Shown here: positions 48,195 through 56,481 of the stretch, piece by piece
Layout: the number at the start of each line of letters is the position of its first letter
How positions within the stretch are numbered: position 1 is the stretch's first letter
Assembly: GCF_001556105.1 (NCBI RefSeq)
Contig: NZ_LSIF01000099.1
Location: 1 to 64,000 of the forward strand
Reading direction: 5' to 3'
DNA: 64,000 bases
Origin: Pseudoxanthomonas mexicana
GTDB taxonomy: Bacteria > Pseudomonadota > Gammaproteobacteria > Xanthomonadales > Xanthomonadaceae
The notes under the pieces: model-generated
What the model was told of the DNA's origin: nothing
The model's database searches: none
Seen by the model: only the letters and a program-made list of their open reading frames with translations
Translations under genes and position numbers: made by a program

Positions 48195-49151
48195 ATGAAA
48201 ACACCGGTCGCCATCGCGCTCTCACTGAGCACGCTGTTCTGTGCCGCCTCCGCCGCAGCCGACACCGTCCGTGACCGCCAGTCCATCCTGGCGATGCAGG
48301 GCGACTACACGGTCGACTTCGCGTTCGACGAAACCGTGCTGCTGCAACCCGGTTACGAGCGCCAGTCGGCGATGCGCAGTGGCGGTGACGAGACGGTGAT
48401 CGTGGTCGAGGACACGCCCACGCGCATCGTGCTGCAGCACATCCTGGTGGACGCGAAGAGCGGCCACGTCACCAAGCATTGGCGGCAGGACTGGTTCTAC
48501 GAAGCGCCGACGCGCTTCGAGTTCACCGCCGACCAGACCTGGCACGTGCGGACGATCCCGGCCGATGCCACCCGCGGCGCATGGACGCAGTGCGTCTACG
48601 AAGTCAGCGATGCGCCGCGCTACTGCGGCACCGGCCGCTGGGACTACACCAACGGCGTGGCCACCTGGACCAGCGACCTGAGCTGGCGGCCGTTGCCGCG
48701 CCGCGAGTACACCCGGCGGACCGATTACAACGCGCTGTCGGTGGTGAACCGCCACACGCTGACGCCGAATGGCTGGACCCACGAGCAGTTCAATACCAAG
48801 GTGCTGCGCAAGCCCGACGGCACCCAGGTGGAACTGGCGCGCGAGTTCGGCTTCAACGACTACCTCAAGACCACCGAGGTCGACTTCAAGCCCGCACGCG
48901 ATTACTGGCAGGCCACCGCCGGCTACTGGGCCAAGGTGCGTGGGCACTGGGGCGGCTTCCTGTCCAAGGCGCCGGGCGTGCGGCTGAAGACCAAGGTCGA
49001 CGGCATGGCGATGATCATCCCGCTGTTCACCCAGGCGGGTGACGTGCAGGAAGGCAAGCCGGTGGCGGATGCCGAGATCGCGAAGGTGTTCGCCGACTGG
49101 GTGGAGCCCGCACCGGTCGAGCGCGCGGGTAACACGCAGGCCGCGCACTGA
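48195..49151 (+). CDS. DUF6607 family secreted protein
   Basis: A 318-residue protein with a signal peptide (ALSLSTLFCAASAAADT). The mature protein is rich in Trp and Tyr: SGHVTKHWRQDWFYEAP, WTQCVYEVSDAPRYCGTGRW, TWTSDLSWRPLPRREYTRR. This matches the DUF6607 family as I recall it, found beside heme and iron receptor genes; no catalytic motif is known. The last gene of the hemP operon, it starts 15 bases after the preceding stop. It may bind heme or a cofactor in the periplasm, which is inference from location. Confidence 0.75.
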   Translation: MKTPVAIALSLSTLFCAASAAADTVRDRQSILAMQGDYTVDFAFDETVLLQPGYERQSAMRSGGDETVIVVEDTPTRIVLQHILVDAKSGHVTKHWRQDWFYEAPTRFEFTADQTWHVRTIPADATRGAWTQCVYEVSDAPRYCGTGRWDYTNGVATWTSDLSWRPLPRREYTRRTDYNALSVVNRHTLTPNGWTHEQFNTKVLRKPDGTQVELAREFGFNDYLKTTEVDFKPARDYWQATAGYWAKVRGHWGGFLSKAPGVRLKTKVDGMAMIIPLFTQAGDVQEGKPVADAEIAKVFADWVEPAPVERAGNTQAAH

Positions 49152-49160
49152 GTTTCTCTC

Positions 49161-49178
49161 CGGCACAGGGATGTGCCG
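49161..49178 (+). terminator. Possible weak terminator of the heme operon
   Basis: CGGCACA and TGTGCCG make a seven-base stem with a GGGA loop, ten bases past the DUF6607 stop, followed by CCTTTGT. The T-run is poor, so termination may be partial. Confidence 0.4.
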
Positions 49179-49185
49179 CCTTTGT

Positions 49186-49211
49186 AAAAAGACCCCCGCG
49201 GGTGCGGGGGC
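49186..49211 (-). terminator. Rho-independent terminator of the PDZ-protein gene
   Basis: CCCCCGC (49193-49199) pairs with GCGGGGG (49204-49210). On the minus strand the hairpin is followed by TCTTTTT. It lies 38 bases after the stop of the minus-strand PDZ gene. Confidence 0.85.
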
Positions 49212-49248
49212 AGGGGATACCACGGGTCTCTCTATCTATTAGTACGTA

Positions 49249-50433
49249 TCAGAGCAGCGCGCCGCCCTTGCCGGCCGGAGGCGCGGGCGGGGCAGGGGGA
49301 GCCGGCGGCGGCACCAGGTCGGAACTGCCTTCGTCGAACGTCTGCACGTTGCCGTCCTGGTCCACGATCATCACGCGCCGGCGTTCGACGACCGTGGGCG
49401 CGCTGCCCGGTGTCACGGCCACGCGAGGCTTCACGATCACGCGTGACGCCACCGGTAGCCGCAGGCCTGCCGCTTTCGGCACCGTGACCGTGCTCGTGCG
49501 TGTCTTGCGGTCGCGCAAATACTCCACCGCGAGCGTGGCGTTCTCCGGCTTGCCGCGCAGCGCCTGCATGACGTCACGCGGGGAGGTCACCGCGCCGCCT
49601 TCGATCGTGCGGATGACGTCGCCCGCCTGGAGGCCTGGCAGTTCTTCCCCGACGGATAGCACCAGCACGCCGGCATCGGTGCCGAAGTAGCGACCCAGCG
49701 CGGCATCGACGGACGCCAGATTGAGATTGCTCCAGCGGAACGCCTCGGCGAGCGCGGGCAGCTTGCAGTCCTCGCCCTTGCAATCGCCCAACTTGCCGAG
49801 CTGGCGGAGTTCGCGTTGCACGTCGGGCGAGATGACCATGTCGATGTCACCGGTCGGGAGCGGCGTGCCCTCCGGCCACGGGGTGCCGCCTTCACCGCTG
49901 CGGAAGAAGAACGTGCGGGGTCCCTGTCCTGCGGATGCCGTGTGCGATGACGCGGATGACGGCGTGACATCGACGTCGTGCGCCTTGCCATCACGTTGGT
50001 AGGTAATCCGGACCGCCGCGTCGGCTTTCAGGCCGGCCAGCAATGTGCGGGCGTGTTCGACGCGTGCTTCGCCCGTGGCGCCGCTGACGGGCTGGCCCGA
50101 GACGCGGACCAGCCGGTCGCCGGCCTTGAGTCCGGCCTTCGACGCACCGCTGTCGGGCGTCACGCCGGTGATGCGAACGCCGATGCCCTCGTCGCCGGCG
50201 AGCAGCACGCCCAGGCGTGGTCGCTGCAGCAGGATGCGATCGATCTTGATGGGGGCGTGGGCGCCGCTTTGTGGAGCAAGTTCAGCGAGGCGCTTGGCCG
50301 CACGCTGGAGGTCTGCGCGTGCGGCCTCGAGTTCCTTCTGGCGCGCAGCGGCATCGTCCTGCTGCGCCCACACCGGCCATGCGGTGGCGAGGGCCAGGGT
50401 GAGCAGGGCGCGGGTGATGGCAATCGTCTTCAT
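49249..50433 (-). CDS. Secreted double-PDZ protein with proline-rich tail
   Basis: A 394-residue exported protein: signal peptide (ITRALLTLALATAWPVWA), a coiled-coil stretch (AARQKELEAARADLQRAAKRLAEL), then two PDZ domains. The first spans about residues 72-160 (LGVLLAGDEGIGVRITGVTPDSGASKAGLKAGDRLVRVSG), the second about 250-325 (GVLVLSVGEELPGLQAGDVIRTIEGG). A Pro/Ala-rich tail (PPPAPPAPPAPPAGKG) ends the protein. No protease domain is present, so it may act as a periplasmic scaffold or bind peptide ends. Downstream of the ECF sigma and membrane gene on the same strand, it probably belongs to that stress unit. Confidence 0.88.
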   Translation of the reverse strand: MKTIAITRALLTLALATAWPVWAQQDDAAARQKELEAARADLQRAAKRLAELAPQSGAHAPIKIDRILLQRPRLGVLLAGDEGIGVRITGVTPDSGASKAGLKAGDRLVRVSGQPVSGATGEARVEHARTLLAGLKADAAVRITYQRDGKAHDVDVTPSSASSHTASAGQGPRTFFFRSGEGGTPWPEGTPLPTGDIDMVISPDVQRELRQLGKLGDCKGEDCKLPALAEAFRWSNLNLASVDAALGRYFGTDAGVLVLSVGEELPGLQAGDVIRTIEGGAVTSPRDVMQALRGKPENATLAVEYLRDRKTRTSTVTVPKAAGLRLPVASRVIVKPRVAVTPGSAPTVVERRRVMIVDQDGNVQTFDEGSSDLVPPPAPPAPPAPPAGKGGALL

Positions 50434-50458
50434 GGTGATCCTCGTGACGTAGGCGTGG

Positions 50459-51190
50459 TCAGTAGATGGCGGTGTCGGGTGCCCGGGCGCTGTCGTGGTA
50501 CGCCACGCTCCAGCGCTGGGTGGTTTCCACCCCGGTGAGCTGGCGCAGGGTGTCGACGCGTTCTTCCCACAGGGCGGCGCGGGTATCGATCGGAAGTGCC
50601 GACTGGGACAGCGCCAGGTCGATATGCGCTACCTGGTCCTGCAGGTCCGCCGCGACGGCGAGGGTGGCGACATTGCTGGCACCCGTGTCGGGCAACTGGG
50701 CCAGCACGGCTTCAAGCCGGGCGGACTCGTTGTAAAGCGCATCGAGCCGCGCGGGTTGCACCGACGGTGTCGTCGCATGGGCCGCTGGGAAGGCCCGGTC
50801 CTGCACCCGCGCTGCGATCGAGCGCGTATCGGGGGACGGAGGTGGCGCGAGGGGCGCCGCCTCCGTTTGCGTCGGCGCTGGCGCATCCACGGCGGCCTGC
50901 GACGCCGACGTTGGCGGTGTCGCAGCAATGTGCCAGGTGCCTTGACCGGTGGGGGGCGCATGATGGAGCGCGCGCCACGACATCAGCGGCACGACGAAGG
51001 CCAACAACACCGATGCGGCGAGCGTCATTGCCGGCCGGCGCCAGCGCGACGGGCGTGCGGCAGTCCGGACCGGAGGCAGTGCATCGGCGAGGCGCTGCCA
51101 ACTGCCTGCCGGCGACGGCTCGCACGGCAGCGCTGCGAAGGCATCCGCCCAATCGCGTGGCATCGGTTCGCGGGTAAGGGAATCAGGCAT
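50459..51190 (-). CDS. Putative membrane-bound anti-sigma factor
   Basis: A 243-residue bitopic protein. Residues 1-50 are cytoplasmic, one membrane segment lies at about 54-70 (MTLAASVLLAFVVPLMSW), and a Pro/Ala-rich periplasmic part of 170 residues follows. It overlaps the ECF sigma gene by 8 bases, the arrangement of sigma and anti-sigma pairs. However, the cytoplasmic part has no zinc-binding HxxxCxxC motif, so this is an atypical anti-sigma factor. The opening PMPRDWADAFAALPCEPSPAGSW is conserved in similar xanthomonad proteins as far as I recall. Confidence 0.6.
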   Translation of the reverse strand: MPDSLTREPMPRDWADAFAALPCEPSPAGSWQRLADALPPVRTAARPSRWRRPAMTLAASVLLAFVVPLMSWRALHHAPPTGQGTWHIAATPPTSASQAAVDAPAPTQTEAAPLAPPPSPDTRSIAARVQDRAFPAAHATTPSVQPARLDALYNESARLEAVLAQLPDTGASNVATLAVAADLQDQVAHIDLALSQSALPIDTRAALWEERVDTLRQLTGVETTQRWSVAYHDSARAPDTAIY

Positions 51191-51746
51191 GGACGGGTTC
51201 CTCGATCTGCAGCAGCGCCCGCAACCGGCGGGTGCCGCGCGAAAGCTGCGACTTGGAGAAGCTGGGCGTGCGCTGCATCAGCGCGGCGATCTCGTCATGG
51301 GTATAGCCCTCGGCGTGGTAGAGCCACAGGACGCTGCGGGTGGCGGACGGCAGCCCGTCGAGTGCGCGTTGCAGCAGGGCGGCATCGGCCGCGGCCCACG
51401 GCGGCAGCCCGCGGTCTTCCGGCAGGTCGTCCTCATCCACCGTGATTTCGCTCACCAGCCGCCTCTGCCGTCGTAGCCGCAGCAGCGCCTCGTTGACCGC
51501 GATCTGGCGCAGCCAGCCCCAGAACGGGCAATCGGCGCGGTAGTCCGGCAGGTGGTGGAACAGTTTCAGCATGGTGTCCTGCAACACGTCGCCGGCCTCC
51601 TCGCGGTCGCCGCAGATGCGCAGTGCCAGGGTGAACACCGGGCGTTCGAATCGGCGGTAGATCTGTTCGAACGACGCCCTGCAGCCGCCGCGCGCTCGGG
51701 CGACCAGGCTGTCGGGGACCTCGATGGCGAACTGCGATCGGTTCAA
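51183..51746 (-). CDS. ECF-type RNA polymerase sigma factor
   Basis: A sigma-70 family extracytoplasmic-function factor. Region 2 is FEQIYRRFERPVFTLALRICGDREEAGDVLQDTMLKLFHHLPDYR in pieces; the DVLQDTMLKLFHH segment marks region 2.2-2.3 and FWGWLRQIAVNEALLRLRR region 2.4. Region 4 is LDGLPSATRSVLWLYHAEGYTHDEIAALM. No ATG gives a sensible start: the open frame with one (51950) runs 68 codons into the divergent qmcA gene. The TTG at 51746 (then NRSQFAIEV) gives 187 residues and is my choice. It overlaps the putative anti-sigma gene. Confidence 0.85.
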   Translation of the reverse strand: MNRSQFAIEVPDSLVARARGGCRASFEQIYRRFERPVFTLALRICGDREEAGDVLQDTMLKLFHHLPDYRADCPFWGWLRQIAVNEALLRLRRQRRLVSEITVDEDDLPEDRGLPPWAAADAALLQRALDGLPSATRSVLWLYHAEGYTHDEIAALMQRTPSFSKSQLSRGTRRLRALLQIEEPVHA

Positions 51747-51882
51747 GCGGGGACGTTCTTCGTGGGTTCGGAGGTAAGGGATGCCGCCGAAGGCAATACC
51801 GTCGCAGTGCCGGTGAAGTTCCCGTCGGCAGCCATCGGCCCCGTGCCTATAATCGGACCAACAACATGGGGAGGGGGTCAGC

Positions 51883-52848
51883 ATGGATTTCGGTATTTCG
51901 ACACTCGTGGTCGCGGCGGTGGTGTTGTTCATCGTGGTGACCTTCTTCAAGGGCGTCCGCGTCGTCCCGCAAGGCTACGAGTTCACCGTGGAGCACTTCG
52001 GCAAGTACACCCACACCATGTCGCCGGGCTTGCACTTCCTGATCCCGTACATGCAGAGCATCGGCCGCAAGGTCAACATGATGGAGCAGGTGTTCGAGGT
52101 GCCCTCTCAGGACGTCATCACCAAGGACAACGCGGTGGTGAAGGTCGACGGCGTGGTGTTCTTCCAGGTGCTCGACGCAGCCAAGGCCGCCTATGAGGTG
52201 TCCAGCCTGGACCAGGCGATGATCGCCCTGGTGCAGACCAACATCCGCACCGTGATCGGTTCGATGGACCTGGACGAATCGCTGAGCCAGCGCGAGACCA
52301 TCAACGCCAAGCTGCTGGGCGTGGTCGACCACGCGACCAGCCCGTGGGGCGTGAAGGTCAACCGCATCGAGATCAAGGACATCCAGCCGCCGCGTGACCT
52401 GGTGGACGCGATGGCCCGGCAGATGAAGGCCGAGCGCGACAAGCGCGCGTCGATCCTGGAAGCGGAAGGTGCGCGCCAGTCCGAGATCCTGCGCGCCGAA
52501 GGCGACAAGCAGAGCGCGATCCTGGAAGCGGAAGGCAAGCGCGAAGCCGCCTACCGCGAAGCCGAAGCGCGCGAACGCCTGGCCGAGGCCGAGGCCAAGG
52601 CGACCGAGCTGGTGTCCAACGCGATCGCGCAGGGCGACGTGCAGGCGATCAACTACTTCATCGCGCAGAAGTACGTGGAAGCCTTCAAGGAACTGGCCAC
52701 GGCGCCGAACCAGAAGTTCGTGCTGATGCCGATGGAAGCCACGGGCATCATCGGCTCGATCGCCGGCATCGCCGAACTGGCCAAGGGGGCGCTGGACAAG
52801 CAGCAGGCGGCCGCGCCGCCGCGTCCGCCACGCGTGCCGGGAGGCTGA
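51883..52848 (+). CDS. qmcA: SPFH/band 7 membrane protein QmcA
   Basis: A 321-residue stomatin-family protein. One N-terminal membrane segment (STLVVAAVVLFIVVTFF) is followed by the band 7 domain (RVVPQGYEFTVEHFGKYT, PGLHFLIPYM, ITKDNAVVKVDGVVFFQV) and a long alanine- and glutamate-rich coiled coil (about 190-255). The end APPRPPRVPGG is disordered. QmcA-type proteins form large inner-membrane rings that limit proteolysis by FtsH-like proteases or organise membrane domains. It is paired with nfeD after 1 base. Confidence 0.93.
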   Translation: MDFGISTLVVAAVVLFIVVTFFKGVRVVPQGYEFTVEHFGKYTHTMSPGLHFLIPYMQSIGRKVNMMEQVFEVPSQDVITKDNAVVKVDGVVFFQVLDAAKAAYEVSSLDQAMIALVQTNIRTVIGSMDLDESLSQRETINAKLLGVVDHATSPWGVKVNRIEIKDIQPPRDLVDAMARQMKAERDKRASILEAEGARQSEILRAEGDKQSAILEAEGKREAAYREAEARERLAEAEAKATELVSNAIAQGDVQAINYFIAQKYVEAFKELATAPNQKFVLMPMEATGIIGSIAGIAELAKGALDKQQAAAPPRPPRVPGG

Positions 52849-52849
52849 C

Positions 52850-53281
52850 ATGAGTTTCAAGTTCGCGTTCTGGGCGGTCGCGGCGCTGGTGCTGTTCGCG
52901 GCCGAAGCGATGGCGCCGGGCGCCTTCATGCTGTGGTTCGGTTTCGCCGCGGTTGCGATGGCCGTCATCGTGCTGGTGGCGCCGGGACTGGGCTGGTTGG
53001 CGCAGGCGGTGCTGTTCTCGGTGCTCGCGCTGATTGCCGTTGCGGTCTACCGCACGTGGTTCCGCGGCAAGGGCCGCCAGAGCGACAAGCCGCTGCTCAA
53101 CCGCCGCGCCGAGCAACTGGTGGACACCGTGGCCATGCTCGACCAGCCGATTGCCGGTGGGCGCGGCCGGGTCAAGATCGACGACGCGTTCTGGGTGGTG
53201 GAAGGTCCCGAACTGCCGGCGGGTACTCGCGTGCGGGTGGTCGCGGTGAACGGCATGACGCTGAAGGTGCAGGAGGCGTAA
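52850..53281 (+). CDS. NfeD-family membrane protein
   Basis: A 143-residue protein with two or three membrane segments (AFWAVAALVLFAAEAMAPGAFMLWFGFAAVAMAVIVLV) and a C-terminal OB-fold domain (RGRVKIDDAFWVVEGPELPAGTRVRVVAVNGMTLKV). NfeD proteins nearly always accompany SPFH proteins. Here the start lies one base past the qmcA stop. They likely form one membrane complex. This is the short NfeD form without the ClpP-like protease domain. Confidence 0.93.
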   Translation: MSFKFAFWAVAALVLFAAEAMAPGAFMLWFGFAAVAMAVIVLVAPGLGWLAQAVLFSVLALIAVAVYRTWFRGKGRQSDKPLLNRRAEQLVDTVAMLDQPIAGGRGRVKIDDAFWVVEGPELPAGTRVRVVAVNGMTLKVQEA

Positions 53282-53797
53282 GTGGGTGCGACGGTGCTTG
53301 CGTGGTCGATGGCCCTGTTGGCGCCGGTGTCGGTGACCACGACGGACCTGATCGGCCGCGTGATGCCGCCATACCCGGGCGGACTGGATGAACTGGGTGG
53401 CAGTTGCGTTACCGGCTCCACCGACGCCGCGCACGTGTGCGATTACTCGGTGGGCGTTCTGGCGACGCCCGCCGCGGATCCGGCCGGCGAGCCGGTGCCG
53501 CGCTTCGTGGTGGCGGGACAGTTGGCAGGTCGCGACGGTCCCCGCGCGCAGTGGCGCATCACCGACGCGCAGCCGTATCCGGCCGGACGATCCGACTATT
53601 ACCTTCAGTTCGGTACCTGCCGGGTGAACGGGCAGGACGATGCGCGCGTGGCCGCGCTCGTGCGCCAGCACGGCACCACGACCGAGTGGGTGAAGGATGT
53701 CGCATGGGCGGGTCGCCTGCGACTGCCGGATGCCCGGTTCGACGTGCTGGATGCGCGCACCGTGGACTGCATCAACGAGGCCTACTACGGCCTGTAA
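53282..53797 (+). CDS. Hypothetical protein downstream of nfeD
   Basis: A 171-residue protein starting at a GTG right after the nfeD stop codon. A hydrophobic start (TVLAWSMALLAPVSV) may be a signal peptide. The body has four Cys (GSCVTGS, HVCDYS, GTCRVNG, VDCINE), which could form two disulfides if exported. I do not recognise a domain. Linkage to qmcA-nfeD is through position only. Coding character agrees with its neighbours, and the frame is uninterrupted. Confidence 0.65.
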   Translation: MGATVLAWSMALLAPVSVTTTDLIGRVMPPYPGGLDELGGSCVTGSTDAAHVCDYSVGVLATPAADPAGEPVPRFVVAGQLAGRDGPRAQWRITDAQPYPAGRSDYYLQFGTCRVNGQDDARVAALVRQHGTTTEWVKDVAWAGRLRLPDARFDVLDARTVDCINEAYYGL

Positions 53798-53861
53798 CGG
53801 CACCGCACCGCGCTGGTGCGTTCTGGGATAATGCGCTTCTTTGTCCGTTCCGGAAGCCGCC

Positions 53862-54983
53862 ATGACCCAGAAGACCATCCTCAATGACACCCATCGCGCG
53901 CTCGGCGCCAAGATGGTCGACTTCGGCGGCTGGGACATGCCGATCCACTACGGGTCGCAGATCGAGGAGCACCACCAGGTGCGTCGCGACGCCGGCATGT
54001 TCGACGTCAGCCACATGACCGTGGTCGACCTGCGCGGCGATCTCAGCCGCGAGTTCCTGCGCCAGCTGGTCGCCAACTCGGTGGACAAGCTGCAGAAGCC
54101 GGGCAAGGCGCTGTACACCGCCATGCTCAACGAGCAGGGTGGCGTGATCGACGACCTGATCATCTATTTCCTGGCCGAGGACTTCTTCCGCCTGGTGGTG
54201 AATGCCGCCACCCGCGAGAAGGACCTGGCATGGATCACTGCGCAGGCGGCCGCATTTGAGGTGCAGGTCACCGAGCGTCCCGACTTCGCCATGGTCGCCG
54301 TGCAGGGCCCGACCGCGCGCGAGCGCGTGCACGGCCTGCTGCGTGAGGAGGATCGCGCGAAGGTCGGCAAGCTGACCCGCTTCGCCGCCGCCGACGCCAC
54401 CAGCACCGGCGGCGTGCCGCTGTTCGTCGCCCGCACCGGCTACACCGGCGAGGACGGCTACGAGATCGTGCTGCCGCAGACGCAGGCCGTGGCGTTCTGG
54501 AACGCGCTGCTCGAGGCGGGTGTCAAGCCGGCCGGCCTCGGTGCGCGCGATACCTTGCGCCTGGAGGCCGGCATGAACCTCTACGGTCAGGACATGGACG
54601 ACACGGTGTCGCCGTACGAAGCGGCGCTCGCCTGGACGGTGTCGCTGGACGAGGGACGCGCGTTCACCGGCCGCGCCACGCTGGAAGCGCAGAAGGCATC
54701 CGGCGCACCGCGGCAGATGATCGGGCTGGTGATGGACGAGAAGGGCGTGCTGCGCCACGGCCAGAAGGTGCTCACCGCGCGCGGCGCGGGCGAGATCCTG
54801 TCCGGGACCTTCTCGCCGACGCTCGGCAAGGCCATCGCCTTCGCGCGCGTGCCTGCCGGTGACATCCCGCTGGGCGCCGACGGCGGCGTGCGCGTGGACA
54901 TCCGCGGCAAGGAAGTGCCGGTGCGCGTGGTGAAGTTTCCCTTCGTACGCGAAGGCGAAGCCCAGCCAGGCGTGCTTGAATGA
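53862..54983 (+). CDS. gcvT: Glycine cleavage system T protein (aminomethyltransferase)
   Basis: GcvT takes the aminomethyl group from lipoylated GcvH, releasing ammonia and forming 5,10-methylene-tetrahydrofolate. From the ATG at 53862 the protein has 373 residues, starting [26 protein letters not shown]. Folate-binding signatures [33 protein letters not shown] and the catalytic region with [21 protein letters not shown] are clear. A GATAAT -10 element lies at 53827-53832. Its folate product is the MetF substrate. No glycine riboswitch is seen before it, and gcvP is not in the window. Confidence 0.97.
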   Translation: MTQKTILNDTHRALGAKMVDFGGWDMPIHYGSQIEEHHQVRRDAGMFDVSHMTVVDLRGDLSREFLRQLVANSVDKLQKPGKALYTAMLNEQGGVIDDLIIYFLAEDFFRLVVNAATREKDLAWITAQAAAFEVQVTERPDFAMVAVQGPTARERVHGLLREEDRAKVGKLTRFAAADATSTGGVPLFVARTGYTGEDGYEIVLPQTQAVAFWNALLEAGVKPAGLGARDTLRLEAGMNLYGQDMDDTVSPYEAALAWTVSLDEGRAFTGRATLEAQKASGAPRQMIGLVMDEKGVLRHGQKVLTARGAGEILSGTFSPTLGKAIAFARVPAGDIPLGADGGVRVDIRGKEVPVRVVKFPFVREGEAQPGVLE

Positions 54984-55068
54984 ACCGGGGCAGGTTCCCT
55001 TTCCCCACTCGATCCTCCGCTAAACTATCGTCTCCTTCCCGACCTATCGCACCGATCCGGAGTAGCCC

Positions 55069-55464
55069 ATGAGTGAGATCCCCGGCGATCTGAAATTCCT
55101 GAAGTCCCACGAGTGGGCCCGCGTCGAGAGCGACGGCCGCGTCACCGTTGGCATCTCCGATCACGCGCAAGGCCTGCTCGGCGACCTGGTGTATGTCGAA
55201 CTTCCGAACGTGGGCGATCGCATCGAGGCCGGCAACGCCAGCGCCGTGGTGGAGTCCGTCAAGGCGGCGTCCGACGTGTACAGCCCGGTGACGGGCAAGG
55301 TGCTCGAGGTCAACGCCGCGCTGGCCGACAAGCCCGAGACCATCAACGAAGACGCCTACGGCGACGGCTGGATCTTCGTGCTGGAGGTCGAGGAGCCGGA
55401 CCAGCTCAACGAGCTGCTGTCACCCGACGACTACGCCGAGCTGATCGAAGACGACGATCACTGA
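55069..55464 (+). CDS. gcvH: Glycine cleavage system H protein
   Basis: GcvH is the lipoyl carrier that shuttles the aminomethyl group between GcvP, GcvT and the dehydrogenase. The 131-residue protein has the lipoylated Lys65 in [13 protein letters not shown] and the conserved start [13 protein letters not shown]. Length is normal. It lies 85 bases after gcvT with its own likely promoter (TAAACT at 55021) and GGAG Shine-Dalgarno, so it may be expressed partly independently of gcvT. Confidence 0.97.
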   Translation: MSEIPGDLKFLKSHEWARVESDGRVTVGISDHAQGLLGDLVYVELPNVGDRIEAGNASAVVESVKAASDVYSPVTGKVLEVNAALADKPETINEDAYGDGWIFVLEVEEPDQLNELLSPDDYAELIEDDDH

Positions 55465-56089
55465 GGTCTGTCCACGGGCAGTCCCCCTGCGGGGAATCGG
55501 CAACGGCGGAGATCCTCGCTGTTGCCGGTTCCCCGTTCCGTTTCTGGAGGGCGCGCGTCGGGCGGCGGATGCATCGGTACCGATGAGCCAGTCGTCGCCG
55601 GCGAGATGCATGCCGGTGGATGCCTGCGTTCCGACCGACGAACGGCGCGCGGGTGCCGCACGATCCCGATGGCCGCGAAAGGTGATCGGAAGCGCGTCGT
55701 CGATGGCGCGCGATGGCGTTGGATGTCGATGCAACGGGTGCCGAAGGTGGCGACATCGTCGTCGCCGGAAGGAAAAATGTTTGCGCAGTTCGGCGCAATC
55801 CGGCTTGTGCAACGCGAAATCGGAAGCCTCGTCGGAAAGTTTTTTTTAGCCGGCGTTCAAGCCGTTCGAACAGGCATCGGCGGTCGGGACGCGTCGATGT
55901 CGTCATCGCGCCCGACGCGCTCAAGCGAAGTCGCCAAGAAAAAAAAGCGCGTTTTACCGATGTTTTTTTCGGGCGGGTGTCCATCGAGTGCATCTGGTGC
56001 TTCCGGTCGCGATGCGGTGCCGGCGTCGCATCCGCTTTCCGGCGCCGCCCAGGCATGCCGGCCGAGGAAAAAAAAGTTGCGCGAAGGTG
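55465..56089. other. Gene-free region with A/T tracts upstream of the small RNA and H1-like gene
   Basis: About 625 bases without a convincing gene. Open frames on both strands lack codon character and similarity. Notable are four homopolymer tracts in otherwise GC-rich DNA: T8 near 55842, A8 near 55940, T7 near 55963 and A8 near 56068. Such tracts bend DNA and attract H-NS-type or other nucleoid proteins. The region may be the remnant of a decayed gene or a large control region. Confidence 0.5.
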
Positions 56090-56118
56090 TTGACACCTTG
56101 AAAAACCGTGATTAGGTT
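56090..56118 (+). promoter_or_regulatory. Strong sigma-70 promoter
   Basis: A perfect TTGACA at 56090-56095, a 17-base spacer and TAGGTT at 56113-56118. It would start a transcript near 56125. It is the best -35/-10 pair noticed in the window. Confidence 0.75.
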
Positions 56119-56124
56119 TCGCCC

Positions 56125-56301
56125 CAAGCAGCGCGTGCTGCGGAAGCGAGTGAGTCGAATCAACACGACAGCGCGAAAGACAACACAGCCCATCGTCCGC
56201 ACCCGGATTGCGGTGGACGCAGGACTCGCTTCCCCCGGAAAAACGTATCACCCCTCCTTCAACGCACCCGTGTCGCCAGCCGACGCGGGTGTTTTCGTAT
56301 T
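56125..56301 (+). ncRNA. Candidate small RNA, about 175 bases
   Basis: The segment lies between the promoter at 56090-56118 and the intrinsic terminator at 56265-56301. No open frame of note occurs. It has unpaired-looking C-rich stretches (CACCCGG, TTCCCCCGG and CACCCCTCC), the last being complementary to Shine-Dalgarno sequences, a feature of trans-acting small RNAs such as sX13 of Xanthomonas. It could instead be the attenuated leader of the H1-like gene. I cannot identify a family. Confidence 0.5.
56265..56301 (+). terminator. Rho-independent terminator
   Basis: CACCCGTGTCG (56265-56275) pairs with CGACGCGGGTG (56281-56291) over a five-base loop with one T-G pair and is followed by TTTTCGTATTTGT. 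It ends the candidate small RNA. Confidence 0.85.
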
Positions 56302-56481
56302 TGTAGGGGGCCGGGTTTCGCACGCCTGGCACCCTGGGGAATCCGCATCGCCGCGCGTGTCGCGACGACGGCTGCCGACGGGTCCGACTCCCGCGGCGTT
56401 TCTTGCAGCTGGGCCTGCCTCCGGGCAGATGTGCTGTAACCAGACGTAACCATCCATAGTTCATTGACGAGGAGCCATCAC

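Noticed and set aside
53798..53861. Possible glycine riboswitch before gcvT
   Set aside because: The gap is only 64 bases, too short for the aptamer, and no consensus is seen.
55522..56115. A 197-codon plus-strand frame in the gene-free region
   Set aside because: No ribosome binding site, no recognisable domain and atypical composition; it ends after the promoter of the candidate small RNA begins.
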